Made by a program: the position numbers and the translations under genes
The notes under the pieces: model-generated
The model's input: only the letters and a program-made list of their open reading frames with translations
The model's database searches: none
What the model was told of the DNA's origin: nothing
NCBI RefSeq assembly: GCF_011386835.1
Contig: NC_088792.1
Coordinates: 237,107,894 to 237,171,893 of the forward strand
Origin: Chrysemys picta bellii
Taxonomy: Eukaryota > Chordata > Testudines > Emydidae
DNA: 64,000 nt
Direction: 5' to 3'
Part shown: positions 37,576 through 48,633 of the stretch, one piece after another
Layout: each line of letters starts with the position of its first letter
Numbering within the stretch: the first letter of the stretch is position 1

Positions 37576-38914
37576 AAAAGCTAAGTCTCTGATTTCACAA
37601 TTAGCTGCCAGATTGCCCTTGTGCAAACATGGAATTTTACATTCCCACAAACTTGAACTGTTTATGAATGTTTAGGCTTGTGATTCACATATGAACTGAT
37701 CCAATAAGGAAATTTTCATTGAATGTGATGCAAGTCAGAGTTGGGAGGGTTCACACAGCTCCCCGGTGAACAAAAAATCACCCTAAGCCCTAATATCAAA
37801 TAAGGTGGATGTGAAATAGAATACCTCACTTCCAATGCTGAAGCAGCAGACATTTGGTTGCGGGAACTGAGGGCATACCTCTCAACCTTCCAATCTGCCA
37901 ATGTGTGACACAAGCTATCCAAACATGACAAACAACTAAAATGTGGAACACTTGGGTTCTGTTGTGACTTGTACCATAACTAGCAGATTGCAATGTTTGT
38001 TTTATCCATAGAACCAGTTTTTAGGGATGTTTCTTCACTCAGTGAAGCAAATAAATATGTTCCAGATGTGGGAGGGGAAGAAGTTCCCTGTCTGAATTTC
38101 TCAAGGGGTGCCAGAGGAAGGAGAGTTTAGAGAAGAAGGTGTGGTCCCTGTTGACAGTTAATACAGATTAGTTTACCCTACCCAGCAATACAATTCATTC
38201 AATCTGCCCCATCCTGGCCCTAGTCCTCCATATACTTTCCTCAAGGCTGTCCTTTCATCTGTTGCTCAGGCAAACCTTGCTCCTCTCTTCCATTCCCCAA
38301 TAAGGACCAGAGCCAGCCATTTCCATGGAGGGGAGAGGGGAGGTCAGAGGGAGCAGGCCAAGCCAGTGCATTCTTCATGGGGGGAGAAAGGAAGGAGGGA
38401 ATGGAGGCTCCCAGCTTGTGAAAAGCCCAACAGCTTAGAGTGTGCTTAATTTACTCCTCCCCTCTTCATCTTTCTGTGAATGTAGCCTATGTCCTTCTTC
38501 ATTTCTCCCCGCTCCAAAAAATGGGTTAGCTCCTGCACTCCCTCCCTCAGGAGCATGGCTTGCTTCTTGGTGGGAAGGGGAAGCCAGGAGCCCCCAAGGT
38601 CTCCTTCTTTTCTCAGTCCCATTAGGCAGCTGCTACTCCCTGTCTGCTGGGGGGACACTGCCGGAGAATGCAGTGCAGAAGGCAGAATTCACTCCGATGT
38701 TGAACATACTGCATTATGGGGTGCAGTTAAGGGATCTGTATGAAGGATAACTTGTTCACTTGGGCCCAATCTTCCATATCAGAAGGGGATGATGCTCATC
38801 CTTCTGGTCAGGTTTGCATGGCTGATTGCAGAAGATAGACCATTCTACACTGTGAACTTTGTAGTGAATTGTAGTAAATTCAAAGTCTACAGTATGTGAT
38901 TATTAAGAAAAGGA
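37576..38914 (+). other. Intron, GC-richer patch
   Basis: Around 38200-38760 the sequence turns more GC- and pyrimidine-rich (CTCCTCCCCTC, TCCCTCCCTCAGG). Overlapping frames on both strands there (38442-38750, 38446-38658, 38489-38743) cancel each other as evidence. No named repeat. Confidence 0.35.
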
Positions 38915-39124
38915 TAGTGGCTAGAGCACTGGACTGGAACTCAGGAGACCTGGCTTCTGTTCCTGGCTCTGCCACTGGCCTTCCAGGTGACCTTGGGCTT
39001 CACTTCACCTCTTTCTACCTCAGTTTTCTTGTGTATAAGATGGGAATAATGATACCTCCTTTGTAAAGCACTTTGAGATCTATTGTGAAAAGTGCTGTAT
39101 AAGAGCTAGGCATTATTATTATTT
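38915..39124 (+). mobile_element. MIR (CORE-SINE), plus strand
   Basis: Near full-length MIR-type SINE. The tRNA-like head is TAGTGGCTAGAGCACTGG, followed by GGAACTCAGGAGACCTGG, a degenerate B box (GGCTTCTGTTCC), the CORE region (TGGCTCTGCCACTGGCC, GTGACCTTGGGC, CCTCAGTTTTC, AAGATGGGAATAATGATACC) and the 3' end AAAGCACTTTGAGATC then GCTGTATAAGAGCTAGGC with ATT repeats. Old and non-functional. Confidence 0.9.
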
Positions 39125-39769
39125 TAGAGCACAACGTTCAAGCATTAATTAATGTTAGCAAGTACTGTTATTTTAATGAATTCATTTTCGTGGAACTACT
39201 TTTTTTTTTCCAGAACATGGAAAAACGTCAATACAATAAGTGGTCCTAAGAACATAGCAAAGGTTCTACTCTGCCATAGTGTATTATGATAGAGCCAATA
39301 TTACAAAGACATTTAAACACAGTGTATTGTCATGTATATTGGTTAATGTTAAACATATCTCTAATGATAAACTAAGATGAGTTCTGAAATTATCTGTTTA
39401 GTTTTCTTGTCATTCTTTCAAGAAACATATACAAAAGATTTGTGTGTGAAAGAGAGTGATTCAACCTCCCTTATCTTGAAAGAAATCAAAATATTTTATG
39501 GTTGAAAAGTCTGTATGGACCTTTTATTTATTTATTTATTTATTGCACAGAGGGGCTGGAGGGGAGAGAAACTGCTCAAATCACATGCATAAAATATTTA
39601 GTAATCAACAAGGTTTTATTTTTTAAAATGGAGGTGCCTAAATTACTATTGCGCCTATGATAACAACTCGAATAATTTTTCAGGCTCAGGCAGTTATTTA
39701 CTGTGTGTTTCAACTCACATTACTGCTTTTCAAGTGAAATAATAATATTGACTAGTGGCTACTAACACA
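39125..39769 (+). other. Intron with (ATTT)n tract
   Basis: AT-rich sequence with a short (ATTT)n tract at 39523-39543. No gene seen. Confidence 0.5.
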
Positions 39770-39884
39770 GACCCCAATCCTGTAAAGGACAGCACGCATA
39801 TTTAACTTTATACACATGAATTGAAATCATTAGGACTTCTTACATGTATAAAGTTACGTACATAAATGTGTGGAGGACAGGACC
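39770..39884. repeat. Palindromic MITE-like repeat
   Basis: Left arm CCCAATCCTGTAAAGGAC, then TAACTTTATACACATGAA. Right arm TTACATGTATAAAGTTACG, then GTGGAGGACAGGACC. The right arm is the approximate reverse complement of the left. Non-coding. Confidence 0.6.
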
Positions 39885-39998
39885 TTTGTGATGAATATAG
39901 GTCTGCTTTAATGCCAGGTGTTGACCTTTGGATTCCCTTTATCCAGTTTGTAGGTTTTTTGTTAATTTCTATGCAAATATGCGTTATGGGTATGTGTC

Positions 39999-40086
39999 TC
40001 AAAAGTGTTCAGCATTGACCTAACTCTTCTCCCATTGAAGTCAACAGGAGATAGGATTTTCAGAAGTGCTCAGTGTTGGCCTATCT
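39999..40086. repeat. Degenerate MITE-like repeat
   Basis: Carries AAAGTGTTCAGCATTGACC, CCCATTGAAGTCAACAGG and GAAGTGCTCAGTGTTGGCC, the core and arm words of the same broad fold-back group. Confidence 0.4.
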
Positions 40087-41699
40087 GACGTGTTCATTTA
40101 AAACTCACTTTTGTGCAGTTTGATTCTCTGTAGACTTGAATTTTTCTTGTGAATATCCTGACTCAGGCAAAAGCTATCGGTGGTAATACTGTACAAAGTC
40201 CATTTAAATTATGTCATTCTTCAGGCTAATGATACCCATGAAGCGACTTTATGGAGCTTCGGTCTAAACATCTTGTTTCATTAAAAAAGAAAAAGAAAAA
40301 GGCTGAGACAAAGATAGCATGGCTGACCAACTGCAATTCTCTCTGAGGTCTATCATAAATCAGGCCTGGAATATTTTATTTTTATTTTTAGAATTATACT
40401 GTGTGTAAATCAACTAGTGTGTGTTTGGAAGTCCTATGTATAAAACTCTAAATTATGACTATTACATGTCACTAATATTAGCATAGCTATTTAGTTAAAA
40501 TGTTTACTAAGAGGATAAAGATAGACACTGCATATTCCAGTACCCATTAACTGCACTTACCAGACTAGTCTTAAATGAGCAAATCAGGTAACTATATATA
40601 TTGATTGAATCTTTGGCATAAATTTTATTTCTCAGACTCTTCTAAAGGTGATTTAATTGAGCTCAGCATTAATTCAGTGACATGAAAGGGGTAAATTTTC
40701 AAACTAGTATAAGGGATGTCAGTCATACAACTCCTGTTAACATCAATCTGATGGGCATAGTGAAATCCTCGAGCATTGCCTTAAACATTTTTTCTGTTGT
40801 GTTTATATATGGTATAAATTTGGTTCAAATGTGGTTTGTAATATATAATGTTTCCCTTTCTCACAAGTCACGTGTGAGTTTAGCAGACAGGACATATAGG
40901 GTCACAGCAGAGTAGATTCACCTCCTAACTGAGTACTTCCATCAAAGAAGCCAGTGTCATAATCGACTCCTTGCAATAAAAAATAATACCCCTAAAAAGA
41001 GACTGATCTTCCCTACACTGAAAAAAGATCTCTTTGGGAGATAGGGACCAATAGCATGAAGTACAGAGGTTGTGATGGAAAGAGGTTGTGTAATTAGTAA
41101 CATAAGTGCAGATCATCCCCACTCACATCAAAAGTTCTAGGAAGAGGTTTTGAGATGAAAACCCGTTGAGAAGTCCATTGCTGAGATTCTCTTATATCAA
41201 CCCAAATTTTCTCCCCTCCCCGTCCCCCTTCCCCCCCACTTCCCAGCCTTCCCTCTCAGGGAAAAAAAGGGAACATGGCTCACTCCTAGCTGGGCAGATC
41301 ACTGGGAGCCGAGGGCCATTGGCATGTACACCTTGTGGCCCCACCACCACTGGCTCTGGCCCTCAGCTCCCCACAGGTTCCCTGGCACAGTGGCTCCAAG
41401 CCCCCAAGCTTTGCAGAAAAGGTAGCCTAGTGTCAGTTACACCTAGCCGCAGGTAGGACAACATGCAGCTTCTCCTAGACCACTCAGTCACCTCTCCCAG
41501 TGCAGCCCCCAGATGCACACAAAGGGTTTTGCTGTGTCCGGGGTGTTACGGAGGCAGATGAGTTCCCCTCCCTTGTAGAAGGGGAAGGTGTTTATGTGGA
41601 GGAACTCTCATGTGCACATGTATCTGGGAGGGACAACGTGGTCCTGTGATAACTATGAATTAATTTGCCTACTGGTTCCAAGCATGTAAGATCATATAA
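40087..41699 (+). other. Intron, C-rich patch
   Basis: Mostly AT-rich intron. A C-rich, more GC-rich block lies at 41205-41530. The frame 41166-41456 in it is proline-rich low complexity without splice support. Confidence 0.35.
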
Positions 41700-44695
41700 G
41701 TCATGTAAATTACTTTTTAGAGAGAGATGGAGCCACGTGATTGTGGTATATGTGAATACCAATGACACGAGGCACTGTAAAAGAGAGAAATAGAAATATA
41801 GATAATTAAGAAGTATGCTTAAATCCAGAACCTCTGCAGCAGCCCTCTCTGAAATATTGTCGGTTCCAAGCATAGAGCCAGCTTACAAGTATTTAAGAGT
41901 TGCAGTGTGCTGCTGAGATGGTGTGAAGAGGAGAGGTTAAGGCACTGAGAAAAGAGAATCTATAGACAAAGGATGGTCTCCACTTCAACAAAAATGGAAT
42001 CAGACTGCTGATGAGGAAAATTAAGATTTGGGGGGATTATTTAAACTACAGCTAGAGCTGGGAAAAGGAGCATTCAGATCAGCAAATCAAGCTTGCTATG
42101 ACTGCAGATGTACAAATAGAATGATATATTCGTAGTAGGACTCAAGTCAATTGAACTGGGAAAAGGGAAGGTGGAGGATAAGGACAGCATCTAATATGTT
42201 ACACTGTTTCAGTGAAAAGAGGTATATAAGCCATGCTGATACACAAAGCTTAAAAGCAAAATTAGGTGAGCTGGTATGGTACATTTGGAATTGGGAGAAA
42301 TCCTAGACATAACTGGCATTTTTCAAACACAGTGAGATGAGAATTTACCTATGCAGTCAGCACTATTTCAGTATTTATAAAGCAAACACCTCTGTGTTAT
42401 CTGAGCACTAATTGATATTGCCTACTTTCAAAACCTGCCATCTGAAACTCAGCAGACAACCTGAGGCTCAAATCTCAGGAATAATCAATGGGACACTAAT
42501 TCCTAGCTATAAACTGCACAGCAAAGACAGATTAGGCTTTAGAGGAAGAAGTGTAGCACTATACAGGAAGGATTCCATTGAGTCTGTTGTAAAAGAACTT
42601 TTGGATGATGAGGTAGAATGTGTATGATACAAATTCCAAGCATAAAAATGCAAATAATAGTGAGGCCATACTTCAGGCAGTGATGGGGAAATCTCAAAAG
42701 ATTCCATTTAAATAATCACCCAAATGTTTGGATGCTTACCCAAATTATTTGCATTTGTGATGGGTCTCTCTCTTTGCTGCTTTCCTTTCCTAACTCTCTC
42801 TATTTTTTTATAGGAGAGTTTTCCTCCTTCCCTCTGGAGTCAGCAGCAGTGCTTGACCCTGTGTACTCTTCAGCTATACCTGAGTCAGTATGCCCAGTTT
42901 CAGTATGGTTGTTCTGACCTGTTACAGTCCAAAGATTTACTGCCAGTACTACAAATTGTAACCATGTTGTATCTGGGTTAGGTATGACTACTACAGGAGT
43001 TTTCTTGATGGGAGGAGTCTTTGGTAAAGATGGTTACACACATACAGTTATTAGAGCCTTGTTTGAGTGGCTGGATAGAGGACTCTGCACTGTCTTCATA
43101 CAAGAACCACAGAGCCCATGTGATCTAAGTATCCAGCCAGAGCAGCTCAAATTTTGAAAGCACTGAATACTTTAAGCCATACTTGCCATGAACAGTTTGC
43201 AAACAGTCCATAATTTGCTATATGTTCACATAAAACATTTGTGAAATAATTCTGAACAAGCAAATTTATGAAAATACTTCTGTGCCCACATAGTTCAAAA
43301 AGAAACAAACACAAAAAAGGATCTAAATTCAATTATTCACTGCAAATAGTTCATCCAGTTCTGCAGGTGACACTGAACATCAAGAAATGGGATTTATAAA
43401 GCTGTAGACAAGTAGTTGGATTATATGACAAGGTGTAGTACGAGAATGTATTCAGGTAAACAAAAGTATCCGTTAAAAATGGAAATCTAGCCCAAGTGAT
43501 GTTAATAGAACTGAACATAAAGGTTGGCTAAGAAAAACAAATAAGGGAAGATGAATAGTAAAGACAAATAGGATTATTTAACTGCTACAGAAATAGAAAG
43601 CCTGGAGGAGAGTCACTAGGTCTGCTAGATCAACATAGAGTACAGGAGTCAATCAAAGAGGACCCGGAAATAGCAGAGACACTATTTTTGTTGGTCTTCA
43701 TCAAAAGATAACTGCAGTAGAAATATTCTTTATACATTATTTCAGGGAGATATTGTTAGCGAGAGAGAGAGATCCAAAAAGAGATGAAGAGAAAAAATCA
43801 GAAAGTTAAATCATGAGTCCTGAATGGCATACTTCAGAGAGTTCTGAATGAACTGCTAATAAAAATCTGTAAGATGTCATTTTAATACATCTACAACTAT
43901 ATAAGAGGAGTGGGAAGTGGTAAACATTGTGAACTCCTCGTTAGAAATGGTTCTAAGGATGATTCTGGAAATGATGCATGCTGCTGTAGTATCAGGAAAA
44001 CTATTTCAGAAGATAGTTCTAACTAGCAATTGTTTGATGTAATATAGCAGGATGGATCCAGCTTGGTTTCTCTAAGATTAAATTGTGCCTTGCTAAAGTG
44101 TTTGAAAGAGTTAACAAAATAGTGGATAAAGAACGATTGGCAGATATAATTTATATAAACTTTAGAGGCTATTAAGGAGACATGATAGCTATAAAGTGGC
44201 AGGTAAAGGATTAAAAGCTGGTTGTGAGATAGGAAGCAAAGAGTAGAAATAAATAATCAATTCTCAGCATGGAAAGAGGTTAATAGTAGGGTGGTTTCAA
44301 AGATCAGCACTAGAAAAAATGGTGTTTGATATATTTATTAACAACCTAGAGCAATGGGTAAATTGTAAAGCAGTAGCATTTGCTGACCAAATAAAATTGT
44401 TTAAGATTGTCCTGGAAGGACCTGGTAAATGGGCAATGAAATGGTAAATGAAGTTCAGCATAAACAAGTATAAGATCATGTGCATTGGAATAAACAATTG
44501 AAACTACTTATGTACACTGAACTCTGATTTAACCTGATGCAACCTTTCAAGAAACCTATGGAAATATCATATACATCTCCATGAAGACATCTGCTCCATG
44601 TGCAGAAGTATTAAAAAAAGAAAAGACATGGCTAAGCAATATTCAGTAGATAGGGAATAACAGAAAATATGATGGTGACAAAGGTAGTATGGGTA

Positions 44696-45454
44696 GGGTC
44701 CTACCAAATTCACGACCATGAAAAACATGTCACGGACACTGAAATCTGGTTTCCTCCTGTGAAATCTGGTCTTTTATATGTTTTTACCCTATACTACACA
44801 GATTTCACGGGGGAGACCAGCGTTTCTCAAATTGGGGGTCTTCACCCAAAAGGGAGTTGTGGGAGGGGGGGGTGTCACGGTATTGCCACCCTTACGTCTG
44901 CACTGCCTTCAGAGCTGGGTGGCTGAGAGCAGGGCTGTTAGCTGGGCGCCCAGCTCTGAAGGCAGTGCCCCACCAGCAGCAGCGCAGAAGTAAGGGTGGC
45001 AATACCATACCATGCCATCCTTACTTCTGCACTGCTGCCTTCAGAGCTGGGGACCAGAGAGTGGCGACTGCTGACTGAGGGCCCAGCTCTACAGGCAGAA
45101 GCGCAGAAGTGAGAGTGGCAATACCATAGTGTGCCATCCTTAATTCTGCGCTGCTGCTGGCGGAAGCTCTGCCTTCAGAGCTGGGCTCCTGGCCAGCAGC
45201 CACCACTCTTCAGCTGCCCAGCACCGCCACCAGCAGTAGCAGTGCAGAAGTAAGGGCAGCAGTACCGCAACCTCCCTCTACAATAACTTTGCAAACCTCC
45301 CCCGACCCCTCCGAACTCCTTTTTGGGTCAGGACCCCTACAATTACAAAACTATGAAATATTAGATTTAAGTAGCTGAAATCATGAAATTAACGATTTTT
45401 AGAATTCTATGACCATGAAATTGACCAAAATGGACCATGAATTTGGTGGGGCCC
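44696..45454. mobile_element. 759-bp DNA transposon with internal tandem palindromes
   Basis: Terminal inverted repeats: GGGTCCTACCAAATTCACG at the left, and GGGCCCCACCAAATTCATGG as the reverse complement of the right end. Subterminal blocks also pair (GACCATGAAA and TGAAATCTGG types). A TA sits next to each end (GTA at the left, TAA at the right), so the duplication is short and uncertain. It is inserted in the reverse transcriptase region of the L3-type LINE. The GC-rich middle (44879-45267) holds three successive imperfect palindromes. No transposase. Confidence 0.75.
44879..45267. repeat. Three tandem ~130-bp imperfect palindromes
   Basis: Units at about 44879-45007, 45012-45127 and 45131-45267. 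Each opens with a GCCAYCCTTA...CTGC arm leading to CTTCAGAGCTGG, and closes with the inverse (CCAGCTCT...GGCAG, then GCGCAGAAGTRAGRGTGGCA). All frames called through this block on either strand are by-products of the repeat. Confidence 0.75.
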
Positions 45455-45763
45455 TAAGTATAAGAATCTATAGAATAGACATAATAACTTTATTTTTTAA
45501 AAGTAGTACATGTTCACCTTTAATATGGCATTCAGCCTTGGTCACTTCATCTCAAGTAGAACTTTTAAAAAATAGCATCCAGAGAAGATCAACAAAAATT
45601 ACAAGAAACAAGGGGGCAGAAGAAACAGTTTACATATGAGGAGATATTAAAAAGACAAACTGGAATAAATAAGAGTAAGAGGAGATATAGTCCGGATATA
45701 ATGAATGGTATAGGAGTGGCTCCTATTTATTCTTTTCCATAAGACAAGAACAAGCACACAATA

Positions 45764-45836
45764 GGAGCCTGATACAAAGACCACTGAAGTCCAGGGAAGC
45801 CTCCTATTAACTTCAGTGGGCCTTGGATAAGGTCCC
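45764..45836. repeat. 73-bp hairpin MITE
   Basis: The left arm GAGCCTGATACAAAGACCAC pairs with the right arm CAGTGGGCCTTGGATAAGG and ends GTCCC. The centre has TGAAGTCCAGGGAAG and CTATTAACTTCAGTG. Non-coding. Confidence 0.65.
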
Positions 45837-46783
45837 AAATGATGGATAATGGTTAACAACACAGTGTAATGAAGAAAACTTTTGTATTTTAAATAGTCTT
45901 GATACAATTGTATTAGTCCTTATGGCAGAAAACACTAATACTCTCCATACCCTAGCTGATGGGAGAAAGAGCAGCTTCTGTGAACCGTAATGGCAGCCAA
46001 AAGACAAAGACAGATGAACTGGAAAAGTAAAACTACTCTCAACATAGATTCATGCTTCAGTGCCTTTTTAGAAGTGGCCAAGTGTGAGAAGGCTCTGGTT
46101 TTGCATAATAAATGATTAACTGTACATCTCTAATCACATCTGGAAAACATTGCTGGTGTTGCATTCTGAACAGCTGACGTTCTCTGTTAATGGTTTTTGT
46201 CTTCATAAACTGCTTTTTGCTTCTTGCAAAACATTTGATGAAATAGCAACATAAAAACAAAACAGCAAAATTACCCAATTTTATTGAAAAGCTGTTTAAA
46301 CTAGAATTAACTTAGCCAAATAAAATGTTCACACATTTACCACAGTCATTACTAGACATGATACCTCTCCCAAACCAATTCTCAGAATGTGGGAGGAGAG
46401 TAGAGAGTATTCCATCCAACTGAGCAGCTGCCAGAGTGGAAAAGGCACCTCTGCATCTTAACTTCTCAGGAGGACATTCCCTCTCCCTGGCCATCACCTG
46501 GAGGTGGAGCCAAAACAAAACCTGGACAGATATGATTACACTGCTATGGTGAATCTCTTCTATCTTCCAGCTGCAGGGGGAGAGAAAATACTCTTCCTTG
46601 ACAACAGCAAAGAGTGGGAAAGGGAAATAGAACAGAAGTGCAGTAGAAGAGAGACAGCTCCATTGATCTCCCAGGAGTCAGGAGGAAGAGACAGAGCATG
46701 GCACGTGTGAAAAGCTGAAAATATGGGTGTAGTGAATGGGTAACATGGGTGTGACATTAGTTGGCAGAGTGCCACCACCAGAT
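45837..46783 (+). other. Intron, no recognisable element
   Basis: May include decayed tail sequence of the preceding LINE, but I cannot show it. Overlapping frames on both strands at 46312-46811 have no support. Confidence 0.35.
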
Positions 46784-46788
46784 CCTCC
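46784..46788. repeat. Left target-site duplication of LTR element
   Basis: CCTCC immediately before the 5' LTR. The same five bases follow the 3' LTR at 52401-52405. Confidence 0.75.
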
Positions 46789-47381
46789 TTTGATGAACAG
46801 ATAGCGCCCACACTGGCAATAAGGTGATTAAAAGAGGCAGATAGACCCTATGCGGACAATGAGAAGCTTAAGGAGAGCCTGTGGACCCAGTTGGCTCCTG
46901 CCCACTTCACAGGCAGAAGGCATGGAGAGGGGAGTTGATAGGCGGAGACCTAACCCAGTTCAGGGCTGACCAGGAAGGAGAGCAGAGCAGTGCTTTGCTT
47001 CTCTTGATGGGAGAGAAGGCTGGTTGAAGCTCAAAGGCTAAGCTAGCTTGCTGGCTGGATAAGCCCTGGTTACAAGGGACGACCAGATCCTAGGGGATTT
47101 GCAGAAGCACACACTGTTTGGGAGACAAGCCCTAAATAGAAGAGTGGGGTCTCACCAAAGGTTTCTTGGACGATCCTGTTTTGAGTTGTGTGGTGTTTGT
47201 GGTTCCTGATTTCCTGTGGACCTTATCATCCCAGAAGGGTAGGCATGTGCCTTGGCCAAAGGGGCAAAGTGCTGCTACCTCAGACCTCTCAGAGAGAATG
47301 ATGTGCTGGTGGAGACCCACAACTGGGTGAGTTCTACCTTCATGGGCCACAAGAGGACACTGCAGATACAGTGCAGTCACA
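46789..47381 (+). repeat. 5' LTR
   Basis: Begins TTTGATGAACAG where the 3' LTR has TGTGATGGGACTG, so the canonical TG start has mutated. It ends GCAGTCACA. Shared blocks with the 3' LTR include CAATAAGGTGATTAA, CAGTTCAGGGCTGACCAGGA, TTGGACGATCCTG and CTGGTGGAGACC. It keeps a segment (about 47175-47295) that the 3' LTR has lost. Confidence 0.8.
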
Positions 47382-47385
47382 AACT

Positions 47386-47403
47386 TGGTGGAGAATGTGG
47401 GCA
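47386..47403 (+). other. Primer-binding-site-like sequence
   Basis: TGGTGGAGAATGTGGGCA lies four bases after the 5' LTR and starts TGG, as sites pairing with a tRNA 3' CCA do. The tRNA was not identified. Confidence 0.45.
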
Positions 47404-47482
47404 GAGATCTAGCCCATTCAGAAGGGAACAGGTCAGGACTTAAAAAAAAAACACCTACGGAAGGGACTACACCGCAGTATGG

Positions 47483-48135
47483 GTGGAGCAACTATTGAAA
47501 TGGATGGCATTGCAGAATGCCATCTCTAACAGCAGCAACACAGCTCCTACAGCAGATGGCCTCCCACCAGCAGCAGCTGACAGGAGACTTAACCACAGCA
47601 TCTGGTGCCACAGGTTGTTATCCTGTTGCAACATCCTGCAACAGCTAGGCCTTCTGCCATGGACCCTTTGGGGGCCTCAGTGCCCATCAGACTCATGAAT
47701 ATGGGGCCTGAAGATGATCCACCGACCTTTCCTGAAACTTTTGACAGTAGAGACATGAAGAGAGGGACCCCCTGGGATCAAGGGGTCTGCTCCAGGTGAT
47801 GGGAAACCTGGCTACGGTGTCTGTGTGTGTGTGTGTGGGGGGGTGGGGGCTGAAGATACCCTCCAAGGTCCTCTTTTGCCAGGGTACAAGAGGCATGGAA
47901 AGTTGTAGGGGAGGATCAAGGGCAGCTTGGAGTAGGAATTGGGTCTGCTGGGTGGGACTCAGCTCAAGAATCCACATTCTAAAAGGGGAACAACCTGGGG
48001 TCCAGAACAGGGAGGGCCCTGCAGAAGGGTCAACCCAGAGACTAGGGGTAGGTCCCGATACCATCCACCAGGCTCATGACATTTGGTTTGCATGTGGCCA
48101 ACCAAGGCACAGGTAAGACTGTCTGTTCATGGAAT
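47483..48135 (+). pseudogene. gag remnant with broken zinc knuckle
   Basis: Structural protein that would package the element RNA. The frame opens at 47483 with MEQLLKWMALQNAI, slips frame near 47690, and continues with the capsid-like words NMGPEDDPPTFPETFDS. Most of the capsid after this is missing or replaced by a (GT)n/G-rich patch at 47820-47845. At 48085-48130 a nucleocapsid zinc knuckle is recognisable as FACGQPRH, with the first Cys changed to Trp and a stop inside. It is therefore far shorter than a working gag. It sits directly after the 5' LTR and primer site. Confidence 0.65.
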
Positions 48136-48189
48136 CTGGTTATGGGCAAGTCTGAATTGCAGAGGCCCTAGCATGATTGCCAGGGCAAG

Positions 48190-48285
48190 CTAAAGTGACT
48201 GTACCTGTTAAAGTAAATGGGATGGAAGTAATGGGACTAGTAGACTTGGGTGTGGCCACACCATTGTAAGGGAATCTTTAATACT
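48190..48285 (+). pseudogene. Aspartic protease remnant
   Basis: The segment VTVPVKVNGMEVMGLVDLG resembles the start of a retroelement aspartic protease, where the catalytic triad would be DSG or DTG. Here it reads DLG, so the serine or threonine is lost. A stop follows soon after. It lies between the zinc knuckle and the integrase, the expected place for the protease. Confidence 0.6.
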
Positions 48286-48633
48286 GACTCCAGGGCCTCT
48301 CCAGGGCACAGCGTGTGTGCCTGGGTTTGTAAAGCCATATTCCAGCACATAAGTTCAGCTGACTGTGGGGATATACAAGGTCCGTAATGGTTAGCTTGGC
48401 TGCATCTCTCATCTACTCAGTCACTTTAGTCTGAAACTGCAAATATTTTGGGGACCTCCTAGATAAATTTTCAAGATCTCCAAAAAATATGGGGGCACTA
48501 ATGCCAGCTTCCCTACAGCTGAAGGCTCAGTATTCAATAGACTGTGCTGGCATGAGGGGATAAGCTGGGCCATATAGAGGGAGTTCCAGGAAACTAGAGG
48601 CTTCATTAGTAGTACCCTAGTCCCACACAGGAC

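Larger units (their letters stand above)
41700..45760 (+). mobile_element. Old L3/CR1-type LINE, near full length, heavily decayed
   Basis: Remnants of a complete LINE in order. First is the ORF1 esterase-like segment around 41722-42020, with VYVNTNDTRH, then DGLHFNKNGIRLL. Next is the ORF2 endonuclease around 42230-42640, with KDRLGFRGRSVALYRKDSIE and DDEVECV. Reverse transcriptase pieces follow at 43850-44690 (VFDIFINNLEQW, FADQIKL, WAMKW, KYKIMCIG in broken frames). After an inserted DNA element at 44696-45454, the C-terminal region appears at 45490-45760 (YEEILKRQTGINK-like). The stretch 42640-43440 is not clearly LINE and may hold a deletion or replacement. Many stops and frameshifts; no tail recognised. 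Confidence 0.6.

Noticed and set aside
44669..45206. Frames of 60-85 codons on both strands
   Set aside because: They run through the tandem palindromes of a DNA transposon.
46560..46811. Acceptor-like CTATCTTCCAG with open frames on both strands
   Set aside because: No donor within a normal exon length, and opposite-strand frames overlap, so evidence cancels.
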